Assembly (NCBI GenBank): GCA_937981585.1
Contig: CALJOA010000027.1
Location: 32,385-96,384 of the forward strand
Direction: 5' to 3'
From: an uncultured Pirellulaceae bacterium
Lineage (GTDB): Bacteria > Planctomycetota > Planctomycetia > Pirellulales > Pirellulaceae
Length of the DNA: 64,000 nucleotides
Position numbers and translations under genes: made by a program. Under the pieces are notes generated by a model. That model ran no database searches, was not told where the DNA came from, and saw only the letters and a program-made list of their open reading frames with translations. Shown piece after piece: positions 1 to 9,974 of this stretch; positions within the stretch are counted from its first letter, which is position 1, and each line of letters opens with the position of its first letter.

Positions 1-238
1 TGAATGATAGCAGTTCCAATTTCGAGAGGATACGCTATTTAAAACACCGGTAATTTGATGCGAAAAGTGTTATCGCGGGTCTGCATTAAAACGAATCTGT
101 CGCCTGTTGCCCCGCTACGTCTGCCAAGCAAATTTGACGCGAAATTAGTGCTAGCTGTCAAGCTTCGATCATAACTAATCAAAGGACAGACGTCGCATAA
201 CTTTCGGCGAAATGCTACTCTCCGGGCAGCTTTTGATC

Positions 239-442
239 TTAAAAGCAGCAACTTGCCAACAGGAATGAAATGATCGTCAATACGACAATGACGACAATCC
301 AGGCGGGGGTCGGCCTTTTGAAGTCACTGGAGCTAAGAAACTCTCGGCAGTAGGGACACTGATCAACGTCTTCGTAGATTTCTTTGCCACACTTGGGGCA
401 GGGAATTTGGTAGTCGTCCTCGTCGTCTTCGTACACCGTCAA
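239..442 (-). CDS. Small zinc-ribbon membrane protein
   Basis: This 67-residue protein has an N-terminal zinc ribbon made of two CxxC knuckles (CPKCG and CPYC, about residues 15-33). One hydrophobic segment follows near the C-terminus (about residues 48-66). It therefore looks like a tail-anchored cytoplasmic zinc-ribbon domain. The start is uncertain: the reading begins at a TTG, and an in-frame GTG lies two codons later. It stands alone, divergent from the L,D-transpeptidase gene. No specific function can be assigned; short zinc-ribbon/TM proteins of this kind are common and uncharacterised. Confidence 0.6.
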   Translation of the reverse strand: MTVYEDDEDDYQIPCPKCGKEIYEDVDQCPYCREFLSSSDFKRPTPAWIVVIVVLTIISFLLASCCF

Positions 443-555
443 TCCAAAATCGAACCCGTTGCCAGCAATGACAAACTGATGTCAAGCCACTGGCAACATA
501 CCTTACAACGACTCAAGTGACAAACTTGAGGCATCGCCAGTCAAGGAGGACTGAA

Positions 556-2049
556 ATGCACTCGTTAAAAAACACTATCGTCGCCGTGGGCTTGCTTGGC
601 CTTTCGTTCCTGTTCTATCAGGCATCGACCAAGCCGAATCCGAATGCACACTTGAGTGAAGGGGTTCCGGATCTCTCGATATCCGATGGAACCGATGGAT
701 TCTCAAAGCTAACCACCGGCAAGCTCGATTCGGGAATTGACGCGATCAAGTCAAAGCTGAACAGCCTTCCGAATCTCGAGATGCCCGATCTATCCAAGCC
801 CAAACAGATGGTCTCGGACATGGCCAGCGATTTTAAAAACGAGTTGAACAACAAAGCAGCTCAGCTCAAAGAAAAAGTCAACGAAGGGATTTCTGATTTC
901 CAACTCGAAATGCCCAATCTAAACACACCCAACCTCAACGCCCCAACCTCGGAAGCTCCGAGACTCGAGGCGCCTCGACTCGAGGCTCCAATGTTGAAAA
1001 CAGATCAGCCAGCCCCAATTCAATTCAACGCTCCTGCTGCGCTTTCGAACCATCGCGCGACTCCTGCTCCAACTCAGCAAATGCCTGTCCAGCAGCCACT
1101 AGACAACACGGCGCGAGATCAAGGATTGATTGCAGCGCTTCAGTCCCAAGTTCAACAAACTGTTGATTCGAGTAACGACTTTCATCTGGATAACACGACT
1201 CAAGAGAAGTCTAGCGAGTTTCAGTTCGCTTCCCAACCAATTCCCTCCGGCGATTCATCGTTCAATCAACTCGCTGCAGACAGTCGTTCGATTGACGCAG
1301 GTTCGAATGTGTTCCGAGCCGACACCGCTCCTATGGACGCTGGCCTCCGATTTGAAGAGGCTTGGGCTCGTGTCGATCAACTCGTCGAAGCCAAAGATTT
1401 CTACGGTGCTCTGAGACTACTTTCGCAGTACTATCGACGTGACGATATCTCGGGACCTCAGCGACAGCGGCTAAACGGCTGGCTTGATGCTTTGGCGGGC
1501 AAAGTCATCTTTTCCACAGAACACCACTTGGACCAACAGCCCTTTACCGTCAGCAATGAGTCGTTGACCGATATAAGCTCCAACTGGGGCGTTCCAGCTC
1601 AATTGATCTACAACATCAACAAAGCAAAAATCGCCAATCCAGCTTTCGTGGATTCCGGAACCGAGCTGAAGGTTGTTCGAGGACCGTTCAGTTGTGAAAT
1701 CGACCTGTCCTCAAACGTAATGACGTTGTTTCTGGGCAACCTTTATGCCGGTCGCTATCCAGTGAAGATTGGAATCTCAGGAAACCCTCGACCGGGTGAG
1801 TATCGTGTTCTGGCCAAATCGATCGTCGGTCATTCATGGCGCGATGCGGCTGGGAACGAGTATCCACCAGGATCTCCTCAAAACGGCTATGGCCCAAACT
1901 GGATCGGGCTTAGCGAAAGCCTCTGCATCCACGCGGTTGGCAGTGATGTCACTGGCACCCACACCGGCTGCATCGGTCTCAACTCCAAAGACGCCAAAGA
2001 TGTATTTGGCATTCTCGGCAAAACGTCGCTGGTCAAGATCGTGGAATAG
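556..2049 (+). CDS. Secreted L,D-transpeptidase (YkuD) with LysM-like region
   Basis: This is a predicted peptidoglycan-modifying enzyme of the YkuD family, which forms 3-3 cross-links or attaches proteins to peptidoglycan. The ATG at 556 was chosen because an AAGGAGG ribosome site ends 6 bases upstream; an in-frame ATG at 517 has none. An N-terminal hydrophobic segment (about residues 5-20) indicates export or anchoring. Residues about 40-270 are low-complexity and rich in Pro, Asn, Gln and Ser, with repeated EAPRLEAP-like units. A LysM-like segment spans about 329-378. The catalytic domain is C-terminal and ends in the HTGCIGL motif with nucleophile Cys472. The catalytic motif has Thr before Gly-Cys instead of the more usual Ser-His. 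The gene appears monocistronic. Confidence 0.85.
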   Translation: MHSLKNTIVAVGLLGLSFLFYQASTKPNPNAHLSEGVPDLSISDGTDGFSKLTTGKLDSGIDAIKSKLNSLPNLEMPDLSKPKQMVSDMASDFKNELNNKAAQLKEKVNEGISDFQLEMPNLNTPNLNAPTSEAPRLEAPRLEAPMLKTDQPAPIQFNAPAALSNHRATPAPTQQMPVQQPLDNTARDQGLIAALQSQVQQTVDSSNDFHLDNTTQEKSSEFQFASQPIPSGDSSFNQLAADSRSIDAGSNVFRADTAPMDAGLRFEEAWARVDQLVEAKDFYGALRLLSQYYRRDDISGPQRQRLNGWLDALAGKVIFSTEHHLDQQPFTVSNESLTDISSNWGVPAQLIYNINKAKIANPAFVDSGTELKVVRGPFSCEIDLSSNVMTLFLGNLYAGRYPVKIGISGNPRPGEYRVLAKSIVGHSWRDAAGNEYPPGSPQNGYGPNWIGLSESLCIHAVGSDVTGTHTGCIGLNSKDAKDVFGILGKTSLVKIVE

Positions 2050-2120
2050 CTGGTCAACGCCAGGATATCATTTTGCCTTGGGAATTCGGCAAAGACTGTC
2101 TTGAACATCTCTATTCTCCT

Positions 2121-2184
2121 GAGCCGTTTTGGCGATACCCACAGTTGAACTGCCATCAACCGCGGCTAGCGCCAATACGGCTCA
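2121..2184. repeat. Dispersed palindrome, family A, copy 1
   Basis: This imperfect palindrome begins with GAGCCGTTTTGGCGATA and ends with CTAGCGCCAATACGGCTC. The arms are about 25 bases around a short centre containing TTGAACTGCCATCAA. The same core recurs at 14229, 19623, 22579, 28109, 48659 and 50062. It lies in the 357-base gap between the L,D-transpeptidase and the response regulator; nothing else was recognised in that gap. Confidence 0.8.
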
Positions 2185-2406
2185 AGTAGTTATCCATGCT
2201 TCGTCGCGTACCGACCGATCAAGCCTTTCCGGCGTTTCCTTTGGGCAATTGGCGTTAGCCAAAGCGCGCAAATTTCCGCCTAAAGACGGCATCACAACCG
2301 CGTGTTACCAACTCGTTACACCCAAATCAGGGGCAAGTTGTAACATTAGGTTAGAATACCAGTACAAACTGCCTCCGGCTTGAAATTGGCTCCTTGGAAT
2401 AATCTC

Positions 2407-3120
2407 GTGACGCGCGCAACCATTCTCACTATCGAAGACGATCCGGCGATTCGCCGGGGAATCGTCGACGCGCTCGACTTCAATCAGTACTCCGTGATCC
2501 AGGCTGCCGACGGGGACGAAGGGCTCAAGAAATCAACACAAAACGAATACGACCTTTTGTTGCTTGACCTCGCACTTCCCGGTACTCCTGGTTTGGAAAT
2601 TCTTCGCGAGGTCCGCAAGCTGCGCCCGACCCAACCGGTCATCATCCTGACGGCCAAAGGCGAAGAGTCGGATCGAGTTCGGGGTCTTGAGGATGGGGCA
2701 GATGACTATGTTGTAAAGCCATTCAGCATCAAGGAATTGATGGCTCGGGTGGAAGCAGTCCTGCGCCGCACACCACAGCGACCAAGCAACAATGAAGCGG
2801 TCTCGTTCCCCACGGGCCAAGTCGATTTTGAACGTCGCGAATTACGGTTCGTTGATAGCTCACGATCTGAGCTTTCCGAAAAGGAAGTTGAGTTGATTCG
2901 TTACTTGGCCAACAACCGTGGCCGGGCAATTTCCCGAGATGAACTTCTTTCAAGCGTTTGGAGACTCAATCCAAAAGGCATTTCGACCAGAACGATCGAT
3001 ATGCACATTGCCCGCCTGCGGGAAAAACTCCGCGACAACAAGGAGAAGCCAGAGATCCTGCTGACCGTTCGAGGCAAGGGTTATATGTGGGCGGCCCAGC
3101 CGACTCAGGTGGGAGACTAG
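2407..3120 (+). CDS. OmpR/PhoB-type response regulator
   Basis: This is a DNA-binding response regulator of 237 residues with the usual two-domain layout. The receiver domain (about 1-120) has the acidic pair Asp11-Asp12, phospho-acceptor Asp54 in LLLLDLALPG, and Lys104 in VVKPF. A winged-helix trans_reg_C domain (about 140-232) follows. The GTG at 2407 was chosen because the receiver strand begins a few residues later; a TTG at 2380 is a possible longer start. The next gene starts 2 bases downstream and encodes the likely partner histidine kinase, so the two form a two-component operon. The signal and target genes are not evident. Confidence 0.93.
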   Translation: MTRATILTIEDDPAIRRGIVDALDFNQYSVIQAADGDEGLKKSTQNEYDLLLLDLALPGTPGLEILREVRKLRPTQPVIILTAKGEESDRVRGLEDGADDYVVKPFSIKELMARVEAVLRRTPQRPSNNEAVSFPTGQVDFERRELRFVDSSRSELSEKEVELIRYLANNRGRAISRDELLSSVWRLNPKGISTRTIDMHIARLREKLRDNKEKPEILLTVRGKGYMWAAQPTQVGD

Positions 3121-3122
3121 AA

Positions 3123-5135
3123 ATGAAAAAGCCCTGGCAAATCTGGACGGCTTTTTTGCTTTGCCTCAGCGCGCTGGTTTTGGCAATGCTCTGGCTAAGC
3201 TTCAAAACCATTGAGATGGATCAGGCCAGAGAAAACGATCGTGTTGAAACCGAACAAGCTCGACGGCAGGCCGAACTGCAGGAACGAATCAGTAGTGCCC
3301 TTTATCGGATGGACTTGAAACTACTGCCACTGGTTTCCCTTGAGTCGTCGCGTCCGCATTACCTTTACGAACCCTTCTACGAAGTCTCCAATCCTACCGT
3401 CATTCCATCGTCGGGCCGTGGTGGCAATGACCTACAACAACAAACCGTTGGTGGTGGCTCGGAGGAGGGGTATCCAAAAGTCCCGTCTCCACTGCTAATC
3501 GAAACGCCAGAGTTTGTGTTGCTTCATTTTCAGCTTCGCGCCGACAAGTCGATTGCTTCGCCACAGAACCCAACTGGATTAGATCGTTCGCGAGCTCAGG
3601 AAATGCTTGGCAAAGCGTTCGCTCACCAACCGATTGCTGAAAGGCTTCAACATGCCAAGCAATTTTGTTTGTATGAGACGTTGATTGATCGTTGCCCGGG
3701 CGTCGAAACCGCCCCTGATTTTGAACCTCCAAAAGGCCAGCAGCTCGTTCAAAGTGTTCAGCAATCTGGGAACTATTACAACAGTCCGGCCAACGACAAA
3801 GTCTCAGGCAATCTGGCTAGCCAGAGCTATCAAGTCGGACTTTCCCAGGGAGGCAAGGGTAGCAAAGTCGCAATTCAACAGGAGCGCAGCCAGATGCGCG
3901 CTAGTGACGAGTTCAATCGTCGACTCGAAACTACTCGTAACCAAGTCGCGTCAGTCAACCAGAACACCATGCAGTACCAACTACAGGGACTTGGAGGTTA
4001 CGGACAAAGTTACGGTGTCGAATCGCAGACCGATTCAGCAGACATCGGCTTTGTAGAGCAAGGCGTTATGCAACCCATTTGGATCGAGGACGAGCTGGTC
4101 CTGTTTCGACGAATCGATGGCGACGGCGAGCCGGTATTTCAGTGTTGCTGGTTGGATTGGGAGGAAATTCAAAACAACCTGCGAACCGAAGTTGCTGATT
4201 TGCTACCAGAAGTCGATTTCGAACCAGTCAAAGCCGACACCGATTTGCACGTCGGTACCGCGTTGACGACGCTTCCGATTCAACTCATCGTCGACAGCCA
4301 GAAACTTTTGTCCACATTGTCGATCAACGATACAACGTCTGTTGTTGAAAAAGGCTCGGGGCTCAAGATGGCGCTGTTGCTTTCCTGGCTGGGAATCGGA
4401 CTGGCAGCCGTTGCTTCTGCACTTCTGCTCAATGGCGTCATGAAACTGAGCGAGCGACGGGCATCGTTTGTTTCGGCTGTGACTCATGAACTTCGCACAC
4501 CCTTAACAACATTCCGGATGTACTCCGAAATGCTGGCTGAGCGTATGGTTGCGCCTGAAAAACAACAGGAGTACGCCAACACGTTGAGGATTCAAGCCGA
4601 TCGGCTTTCACATCTGGTTGAAAACGTATTGCAGTTCGCCAGACTCGAGCGAAGCTCCGTTGTACCACACTCAGAACGAGTCCAGGTTCGCGATTTGATC
4701 GACCGGTTCTCAGCGCGTCTCACTGAGCGAGCCACCGAATCGGACATGAAGCTCTCGATCATGATCGACGATACTCTGTCCGATACTTCTGTTCAGACTC
4801 ATCCGGCCAGTGTGGAACAGATTCTTTTCAATCTGGTCGACAACGCTTGTAAATACGCCAAACCAAATTCGAAGAATGTGATTGAGCTTAGTTGCAAACG
4901 TGCTGGCAGCTCATTGCAGATCTCAGTTCGCGATTATGGACCGGGCGTCGCCCCTAAGTTCAAGAAAACGATGTTCCAACCATTCAGCAAATCCGATATC
5001 GACGCCGCCAATTCTGCGCCTGGCGTTGGATTGGGTTTGGCACTTTGTCGCAGAATGGCTCGCTCTCAAGGCGGTCGACTGTTCCACGAATCACAAACCG
5101 ACGGCGCCCAATTTGTGGTTGAGTTGCCGCTTTAA
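3123..5135 (+). CDS. Sensor histidine kinase with very large extracytoplasmic region
   Basis: This is a membrane histidine kinase of 670 residues. The ATG at 3123 follows a GGGAG site and lies 2 bases after the response-regulator stop. TM1 is at about residues 5-25. A roughly 380-residue extracytoplasmic region follows, part of it rich in Gln, Ser and Gly (about 215-305). TM2 is at about 416-440. The HisKA domain carries phospho-acceptor His455 in THELRTPL. The ATPase domain shows N-box NLVDNACKYA, DYGPGV, and GVGLGLAL. No HAMP or PAS domain separates TM2 from the dimerisation helix. It should phosphorylate the adjacent response regulator. The sensor region matches no fold I recognise. Confidence 0.92.
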   Translation: MKKPWQIWTAFLLCLSALVLAMLWLSFKTIEMDQARENDRVETEQARRQAELQERISSALYRMDLKLLPLVSLESSRPHYLYEPFYEVSNPTVIPSSGRGGNDLQQQTVGGGSEEGYPKVPSPLLIETPEFVLLHFQLRADKSIASPQNPTGLDRSRAQEMLGKAFAHQPIAERLQHAKQFCLYETLIDRCPGVETAPDFEPPKGQQLVQSVQQSGNYYNSPANDKVSGNLASQSYQVGLSQGGKGSKVAIQQERSQMRASDEFNRRLETTRNQVASVNQNTMQYQLQGLGGYGQSYGVESQTDSADIGFVEQGVMQPIWIEDELVLFRRIDGDGEPVFQCCWLDWEEIQNNLRTEVADLLPEVDFEPVKADTDLHVGTALTTLPIQLIVDSQKLLSTLSINDTTSVVEKGSGLKMALLLSWLGIGLAAVASALLLNGVMKLSERRASFVSAVTHELRTPLTTFRMYSEMLAERMVAPEKQQEYANTLRIQADRLSHLVENVLQFARLERSSVVPHSERVQVRDLIDRFSARLTERATESDMKLSIMIDDTLSDTSVQTHPASVEQILFNLVDNACKYAKPNSKNVIELSCKRAGSSLQISVRDYGPGVAPKFKKTMFQPFSKSDIDAANSAPGVGLGLALCRRMARSQGGRLFHESQTDGAQFVVELPL

Positions 5136-5222
5136 TGTGATAGCCGTTTTGCTGTTGTCGGTTTCCAAACTACGCCCGTAAAATGTCGGTTTGCATTTTT
5201 CAAACCTTACTGCGGGCGATTC

Positions 5223-7127
5223 ATGTCGAGTTTACGAACGATCTATTTTCTTTTGTTGATTGGCCTGTTCTGTTTCGCCGGACCGATTGATTCGACATCG
5301 GCACAATTCCAACAGGCTTACGTCAACTCGATCGAGCAAACTTATAAAAAGCAATCGGTTCGCATCCCGATGCGAGATGGAAAGACGCTTTACACGACCA
5401 TCTACGCGCCGCGTGATACGTCGCGACAATATCCGATCCTGATCAATCGGACTCCGTACAGTGTTCAGCCCTACGACGACAATCTCTACCCGGGTCGTGT
5501 GGGACCATCGAGATACATGGAATCAGATGGCTACATTTTTGTGCATCAGGATGTTCGTGGTCGCTGGATGTCAGAAGGCCGTTTCGACAATATGCGGCCC
5601 AACATTCCTGGCAATGACACTGATCAGATCGACGAAAGCACCGACACTTACGATACGATCGAGTGGTTGCTCAAACGCGTCAAGAATCACAATGGAAACG
5701 TTGGCATGTGGGGAATTTCCTACCCAGGATTCTACGCGGCGGCGGCGCTTCCAGATCATCATCCGGCGCTCAAAGCCGTTTCGCCCCAAGCTCCGATCTC
5801 CGACTTTTTCTTTGACGACTTTCACCATCACGGGGCATATCTGCTGAGCTATTTCGTCGCCACATCGACGTTTGGCTATCAACACAACGGCCCAACGCCA
5901 CAGAAATGGTATACGTCGATCGATACGACAGGTCAGGACCCTTGGAGTTTTTACGTGAATCTGGGCTCAATGAGCCAGGCCAGTCGGCTGTTCGATGACA
6001 AGAACTTCTTCTGGCGACAGATTGTCGAACATCCCAACTACGACAGCTTTTGGCAGAATCGAGCGATCATTCCTCATCTGAAGAATATCAAAGCTAATGT
6101 CATGACAGTCGGAGGATTCTATGATGCTGAGGATCTTTACGGTCCGCTCAATGTCTATCGCGCGATCGAGGAGAATAACCCGGACACGTTCAATGTACTC
6201 GTGATGGGCCCGTGGAGCCACGGCGACTGGGCAAGCGAAACTCCGTACGCGGTTGTTGGCAAAGTCAGTTACGGCGAGCGCGTTTCAGAAACGTACCAGA
6301 AGAACATCGAAGCTCCGTTCTTTCGCTACTTTCTCAAAGACTCCGGCGAACGACCAAAGTACGAAGCCCTGATGTTCGACACGGGTGTCAAGCGATGGCG
6401 AAAATTTTCGAAGTGGCCGCCAACGGGTGCTTCGACCAGCAAGTACTTCCTCCACGGCGATCGAACGTTGTCGACCAACGAACCTACCGCCACCGAGATC
6501 GACAAGACGCAATTCCTGAGCGACCCAGCCAATCCGGTTCCACACCGTCAACGCCAGGATATCAAGCTTGCTTTCACGCCGCGCGGCTACATGTCCGACG
6601 ACCAGCGGTTTGCGTCAGCCAGACCTGATGTTCTCGTCTTTCAAACGCCTCCACTAACTGAACCGCTCCTAATCACGGGCGATATTCTTGCGAACTTGAA
6701 AGTCGCCACCACCGGTTCAGCAGCCGACTGGGTTGTCAAACTGATCGACGTTCTCCCTGACAACCATCCGTCTTATGTTCCCGGATCCGATGGCAGTTTG
6801 AACTTCTCCGGAGCCCAGTTGATGGTGCGAAGCGAAGTGATTCGTGGTCGGTTTCGAAACAGTTATGAAAATCCCGAGCCTTTTGTGCCCAACGAAATGG
6901 CAGAGATTAAATTGCCGTTGCAAGACGTGTGTCACACTTTTAAAGCCGGTCACCGGATCATGATTCATGTGCAAAGCACCTGGTTTCCGCTGATAGATCG
7001 AAATCCGCAAAAGTACGTTGACAACATCTTCAAAGCCACGCCTGCCGACTTTATTCAGGCAACACATACGGTGTTCCATAAACCAGACGCACCCAGCTGG
7101 ATTGAGCTGAAGGTTTTCAAGCCGTAG
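5223..7127 (+). CDS. Secreted CocE/NonD-family alpha/beta hydrolase
   Basis: This enzyme belongs to the X-Pro dipeptidyl-peptidase S15 / CocE / glutaryl-7-ACA acylase family, which cleaves esters or amides (634 residues). An N-terminal signal peptide (about 1-28, ending near TSAQF) indicates export. The nucleophile elbow is GISYPG with Ser166. The family's catalytic His is probably in MGPWSHGDW near residue 332. A C-terminal beta-jelly-roll (about 400-630) is typical of the family. The substrate cannot be read from sequence; secreted planctomycete members are usually annotated only as hydrolases. No co-directional partner is close. Confidence 0.88.
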   Translation: MSSLRTIYFLLLIGLFCFAGPIDSTSAQFQQAYVNSIEQTYKKQSVRIPMRDGKTLYTTIYAPRDTSRQYPILINRTPYSVQPYDDNLYPGRVGPSRYMESDGYIFVHQDVRGRWMSEGRFDNMRPNIPGNDTDQIDESTDTYDTIEWLLKRVKNHNGNVGMWGISYPGFYAAAALPDHHPALKAVSPQAPISDFFFDDFHHHGAYLLSYFVATSTFGYQHNGPTPQKWYTSIDTTGQDPWSFYVNLGSMSQASRLFDDKNFFWRQIVEHPNYDSFWQNRAIIPHLKNIKANVMTVGGFYDAEDLYGPLNVYRAIEENNPDTFNVLVMGPWSHGDWASETPYAVVGKVSYGERVSETYQKNIEAPFFRYFLKDSGERPKYEALMFDTGVKRWRKFSKWPPTGASTSKYFLHGDRTLSTNEPTATEIDKTQFLSDPANPVPHRQRQDIKLAFTPRGYMSDDQRFASARPDVLVFQTPPLTEPLLITGDILANLKVATTGSAADWVVKLIDVLPDNHPSYVPGSDGSLNFSGAQLMVRSEVIRGRFRNSYENPEPFVPNEMAEIKLPLQDVCHTFKAGHRIMIHVQSTWFPLIDRNPQKYVDNIFKATPADFIQATHTVFHKPDAPSWIELKVFKP

Positions 7128-7156
7128 TTTGAGATACCAGGATGCGATGGCTCGTT

Positions 7157-7242
<86 letters not shown>

Positions 7243-7335
7243 TTTAAGGTATGCGAACTTGGGTATGCGAACCTTGGGTATGCCTGAACTACTCCCTTGG
7301 TATCACGGAACTGAGAAGCACTTGTGCAGCAGTCG

Positions 7336-9507
7336 TCAACTCTTAACCGTTGCTTGATCCGGCTTGGTTTCAACATCGGTCAAACCCGTTTGCATCGTAA
7401 GCTTCATTCGGCACGCCCAGCGGCCGTTTGTATCGCCGACAACCGACCAATGCGGTTGAACACAAACGCATTGGTGCACCAACTCAAAACCGGATTCGGA
7501 TTGACTGACCGTCTGGACTGGATAAGTGAATATCCCGCCGACTTGATCAGTTTCAAGGTTCACCGAAAGGCCCAACCAACCGTCGGTCAACTTCAACTCG
7601 TTAACGTCGGTGAGACTTAAAATCGAGCCAAGGTGGCCAAGGTTCTTTCCATCGGAACCCGAAAAGAACCTGTCGTCTTGGCCATCGGGAAGCCCCGCAA
7701 AATTAAATTCGACAGCAAACCGGAATTCTCTGTCTTTAGGGAGGCCCTCGATCAAGTAAGCGATTTCCAATTCGCTGACGCCTTCGTTGAGCGTAACGCC
7801 CTTCTTGATCGTCAATGGAACACCCCACGCGTTGCCTTCACGCGTCATCATCACTTGATTCCGACCCGGGTTGCGGCGGATTTTCGCGATAAACTCGCCG
7901 TCAGCAAAATCTCCACGCTCAGCGGCTCGACTTTCCTGAATCGCAAGCACATCGACATCATCGTCCCAAAAATGATCGATCAACATGTTTCGCAAGCGAA
8001 GATCGTACTGCAACCGCTCGTCAAGATCGGCTTGTTTGAACACCACGCGATCGTGAATGCTGGCGGCTTGTTCGCCATTTTCATTTTCGCCCTGGAGGAC
8101 TTTGGCGTGATAAAGCTCTGGTCGTCGCTGAATTGCTGCGCCGAGATTGTGCCCAATCGACCTAAGATCGAGCTCGTAGATCTGCCCACCGGTTTGGGCG
8201 CTAATCCAAGCCACCACTTGATCGTTGGCTAAACGAACTTCGGGTCGTCCATCGAAATTATAATCGTCGGTCGTCGTCTCAACCCATTTCGCGGGCCGAC
8301 CCATCGCCGATTCAAGCAACGTTTCGGCAGCCAGAAGATGTTGATAAACCGCATTACGAAGGTGCGGCAAGTAGATTCCGCCGAATGCCCCGTGCCAGTA
8401 ACTGCAGTTGCATTGACCTTGATACAGGTGATCGGTTGCGCGTTTGACGACCGGTGAATCGGCGTCCTTCTCGATCGCCTTTTCCAACAGACTGCTAACG
8501 TACATCATCCGTGAGTACATCTCGTTGGACTCAGGATATTTGACTTTGAAGTTTCGCCAAAATCCGCCACCAAAGAACGATTGAATCTGATTCCATCGAG
8601 GATCGTTCTCGAGCTGGTGAACAAGCTCGTCATATTCGACCTGCCGATTAACCGGCAGCGACCACTCTGTCATCTCGCGGTAGCTGGCATCGGGGAGGTA
8701 AACCTTGCCGCGGGGTGGCGTCGAGTCGATCGCTTCTTTGAGCGTCGAAGTCTTGAGCCAATCCTTGTTCTCGGTCAAAGCGGAGAAGAACTTCTCCAGC
8801 CAACCATCTTCATAGACGTGCTTTTTCGTGTTGGGCCAGGTACCGAACTTTTCGCCATCGTCACCAAAAACAACAACGCTGTCAGGCGAACGCTCCGCCA
8901 ACATCCGGCAGTGGTCAATGGTTTCCTGCGGCTCCGAAAACGGGATCAAGTAACGAAGGTGTTCACTGCCCGGGAAAACACAAATCGTCTTCCCTTCATC
9001 TTCGGCAACGAAATAGCCGGTCAACTGATCGTTCTTTAATCCGGATCGTCGGAAGTGATAGTCATCCAGAACGGTGTACCCAATTCCGGCTTCTGCGATC
9101 GAATCCGTGAGGCAGGATTCCCAGACTCGCTCTGGCATCCACATCCCATGGACTTTGGAACACACGCGATCCTCAAGCCATTTGGAGAACTGTGAAATCT
9201 GCCCCACCCGATCACGCTGGGGAATCATTGGCAGGATGGCTTCGTAAAATGCTCCGCCAACAATTTCAACTCGACCGACTTCCACCAGTTGGGAGATTCG
9301 ATTGAGATAGTCGGGATGCGTCGTCTCCAGCCACTTCATCAACGGACCGCTAGTGTGCAACGAAATCTTCAGATCCGTGTACGACTCAAACACATCCAGA
9401 AATGGCAGATAGCTGTCTTGGTATGCCGCTTCGAAAACGCCGTCGAAATTACCGACCGGCTGGTGATTATGAAGGACTAGGCAAAGTTGAATTTGTGGGT
9501 TGCTCAT
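7336..9507 (-). CDS. GH57 4-alpha-glucanotransferase / alpha-amylase
   Basis: This is a glycoside hydrolase family 57 enzyme of 723 residues acting on alpha-1,4-glucans. GH57 motifs are visible: HNHQPVGNF (about 13-21), GMWMPERVWE with candidate nucleophile Glu126, and GDDGEKFGTWP with candidate acid Asp216/217. The layout of an N-terminal catalytic barrel and a long C-terminal beta region resembles Thermococcus litoralis 4-alpha-glucanotransferase. The ATG at 9507 (MSNPQIQL) was preferred because the first catalytic strand begins there; the upstream reading of 33 codons looks non-conserved. galT and glgA follow in the same orientation further along, so this is a glycogen/maltodextrin region. 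Transferase versus hydrolase activity cannot be decided from sequence. Confidence 0.88.
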   Translation of the reverse strand: MSNPQIQLCLVLHNHQPVGNFDGVFEAAYQDSYLPFLDVFESYTDLKISLHTSGPLMKWLETTHPDYLNRISQLVEVGRVEIVGGAFYEAILPMIPQRDRVGQISQFSKWLEDRVCSKVHGMWMPERVWESCLTDSIAEAGIGYTVLDDYHFRRSGLKNDQLTGYFVAEDEGKTICVFPGSEHLRYLIPFSEPQETIDHCRMLAERSPDSVVVFGDDGEKFGTWPNTKKHVYEDGWLEKFFSALTENKDWLKTSTLKEAIDSTPPRGKVYLPDASYREMTEWSLPVNRQVEYDELVHQLENDPRWNQIQSFFGGGFWRNFKVKYPESNEMYSRMMYVSSLLEKAIEKDADSPVVKRATDHLYQGQCNCSYWHGAFGGIYLPHLRNAVYQHLLAAETLLESAMGRPAKWVETTTDDYNFDGRPEVRLANDQVVAWISAQTGGQIYELDLRSIGHNLGAAIQRRPELYHAKVLQGENENGEQAASIHDRVVFKQADLDERLQYDLRLRNMLIDHFWDDDVDVLAIQESRAAERGDFADGEFIAKIRRNPGRNQVMMTREGNAWGVPLTIKKGVTLNEGVSELEIAYLIEGLPKDREFRFAVEFNFAGLPDGQDDRFFSGSDGKNLGHLGSILSLTDVNELKLTDGWLGLSVNLETDQVGGIFTYPVQTVSQSESGFELVHQCVCVQPHWSVVGDTNGRWACRMKLTMQTGLTDVETKPDQATVKS

Positions 9508-9974
9508 TGAGTCGATTCGACGGGAACTACTTGTCAGCGGATGTGCAGGTGGCGCTTTTGATTTCAAAAGACGCTTTGTAGTAATGGCATCGGCAACTGT
9601 CAGCACCGATTGAACTCTGTTTTACCGTATTTGAATCGAGTCAAAAGGTGGAAACGGCAGACGACAGAAAATTGGGACAATTATTCGATTCGATTCATCA
9701 GTATCGACCCAGAAACTCTTGGTGACCGGCACAGATTGCCGAAGCAAGAACCAATTCGGAATGGCGAATCGTGTGGCACATCCTGCACATCGAGACAACT
9801 AAAGAACTGTTCTCTTAGAAGACTGATCCTGGGGAAAAGCCCGAGCTACCGGCAAGGGTTCCAACATTCCACTCGATGTTCCAACGTCAAAGCAATTTTG
9901 TTGGTCAGGGCATTTACTCTGTGTTAACGTATTGGCTTGAGAATATATTTAACAGAAACGGAAGAAGGACTTCG
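9508..9974. other. Intergenic region without recognisable gene
   Basis: This gap lies between the divergent GH57 and small membrane-protein genes. It should hold both promoters, but no convincing -35/-10 pair, repeat or RNA gene was recognised. The open frames present are short and start without ribosome sites. Confidence 0.5.

Noticed and set aside
39..251. 70-codon minus-strand frame upstream of the zinc-ribbon gene
   Set aside because: No ribosome site, no recognisable domain, and it overlaps the real zinc-ribbon gene end.
2958..3122. Longer start for the histidine kinase
   Set aside because: The 55 extra codons overlap the response-regulator gene in another frame; a ribosome site and a membrane helix mark the start at 3123.
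7633..8232. Antisense frame of 199 codons over the GH57 gene
   Set aside because: Shadow of the glucanotransferase; no ribosome site or domain.
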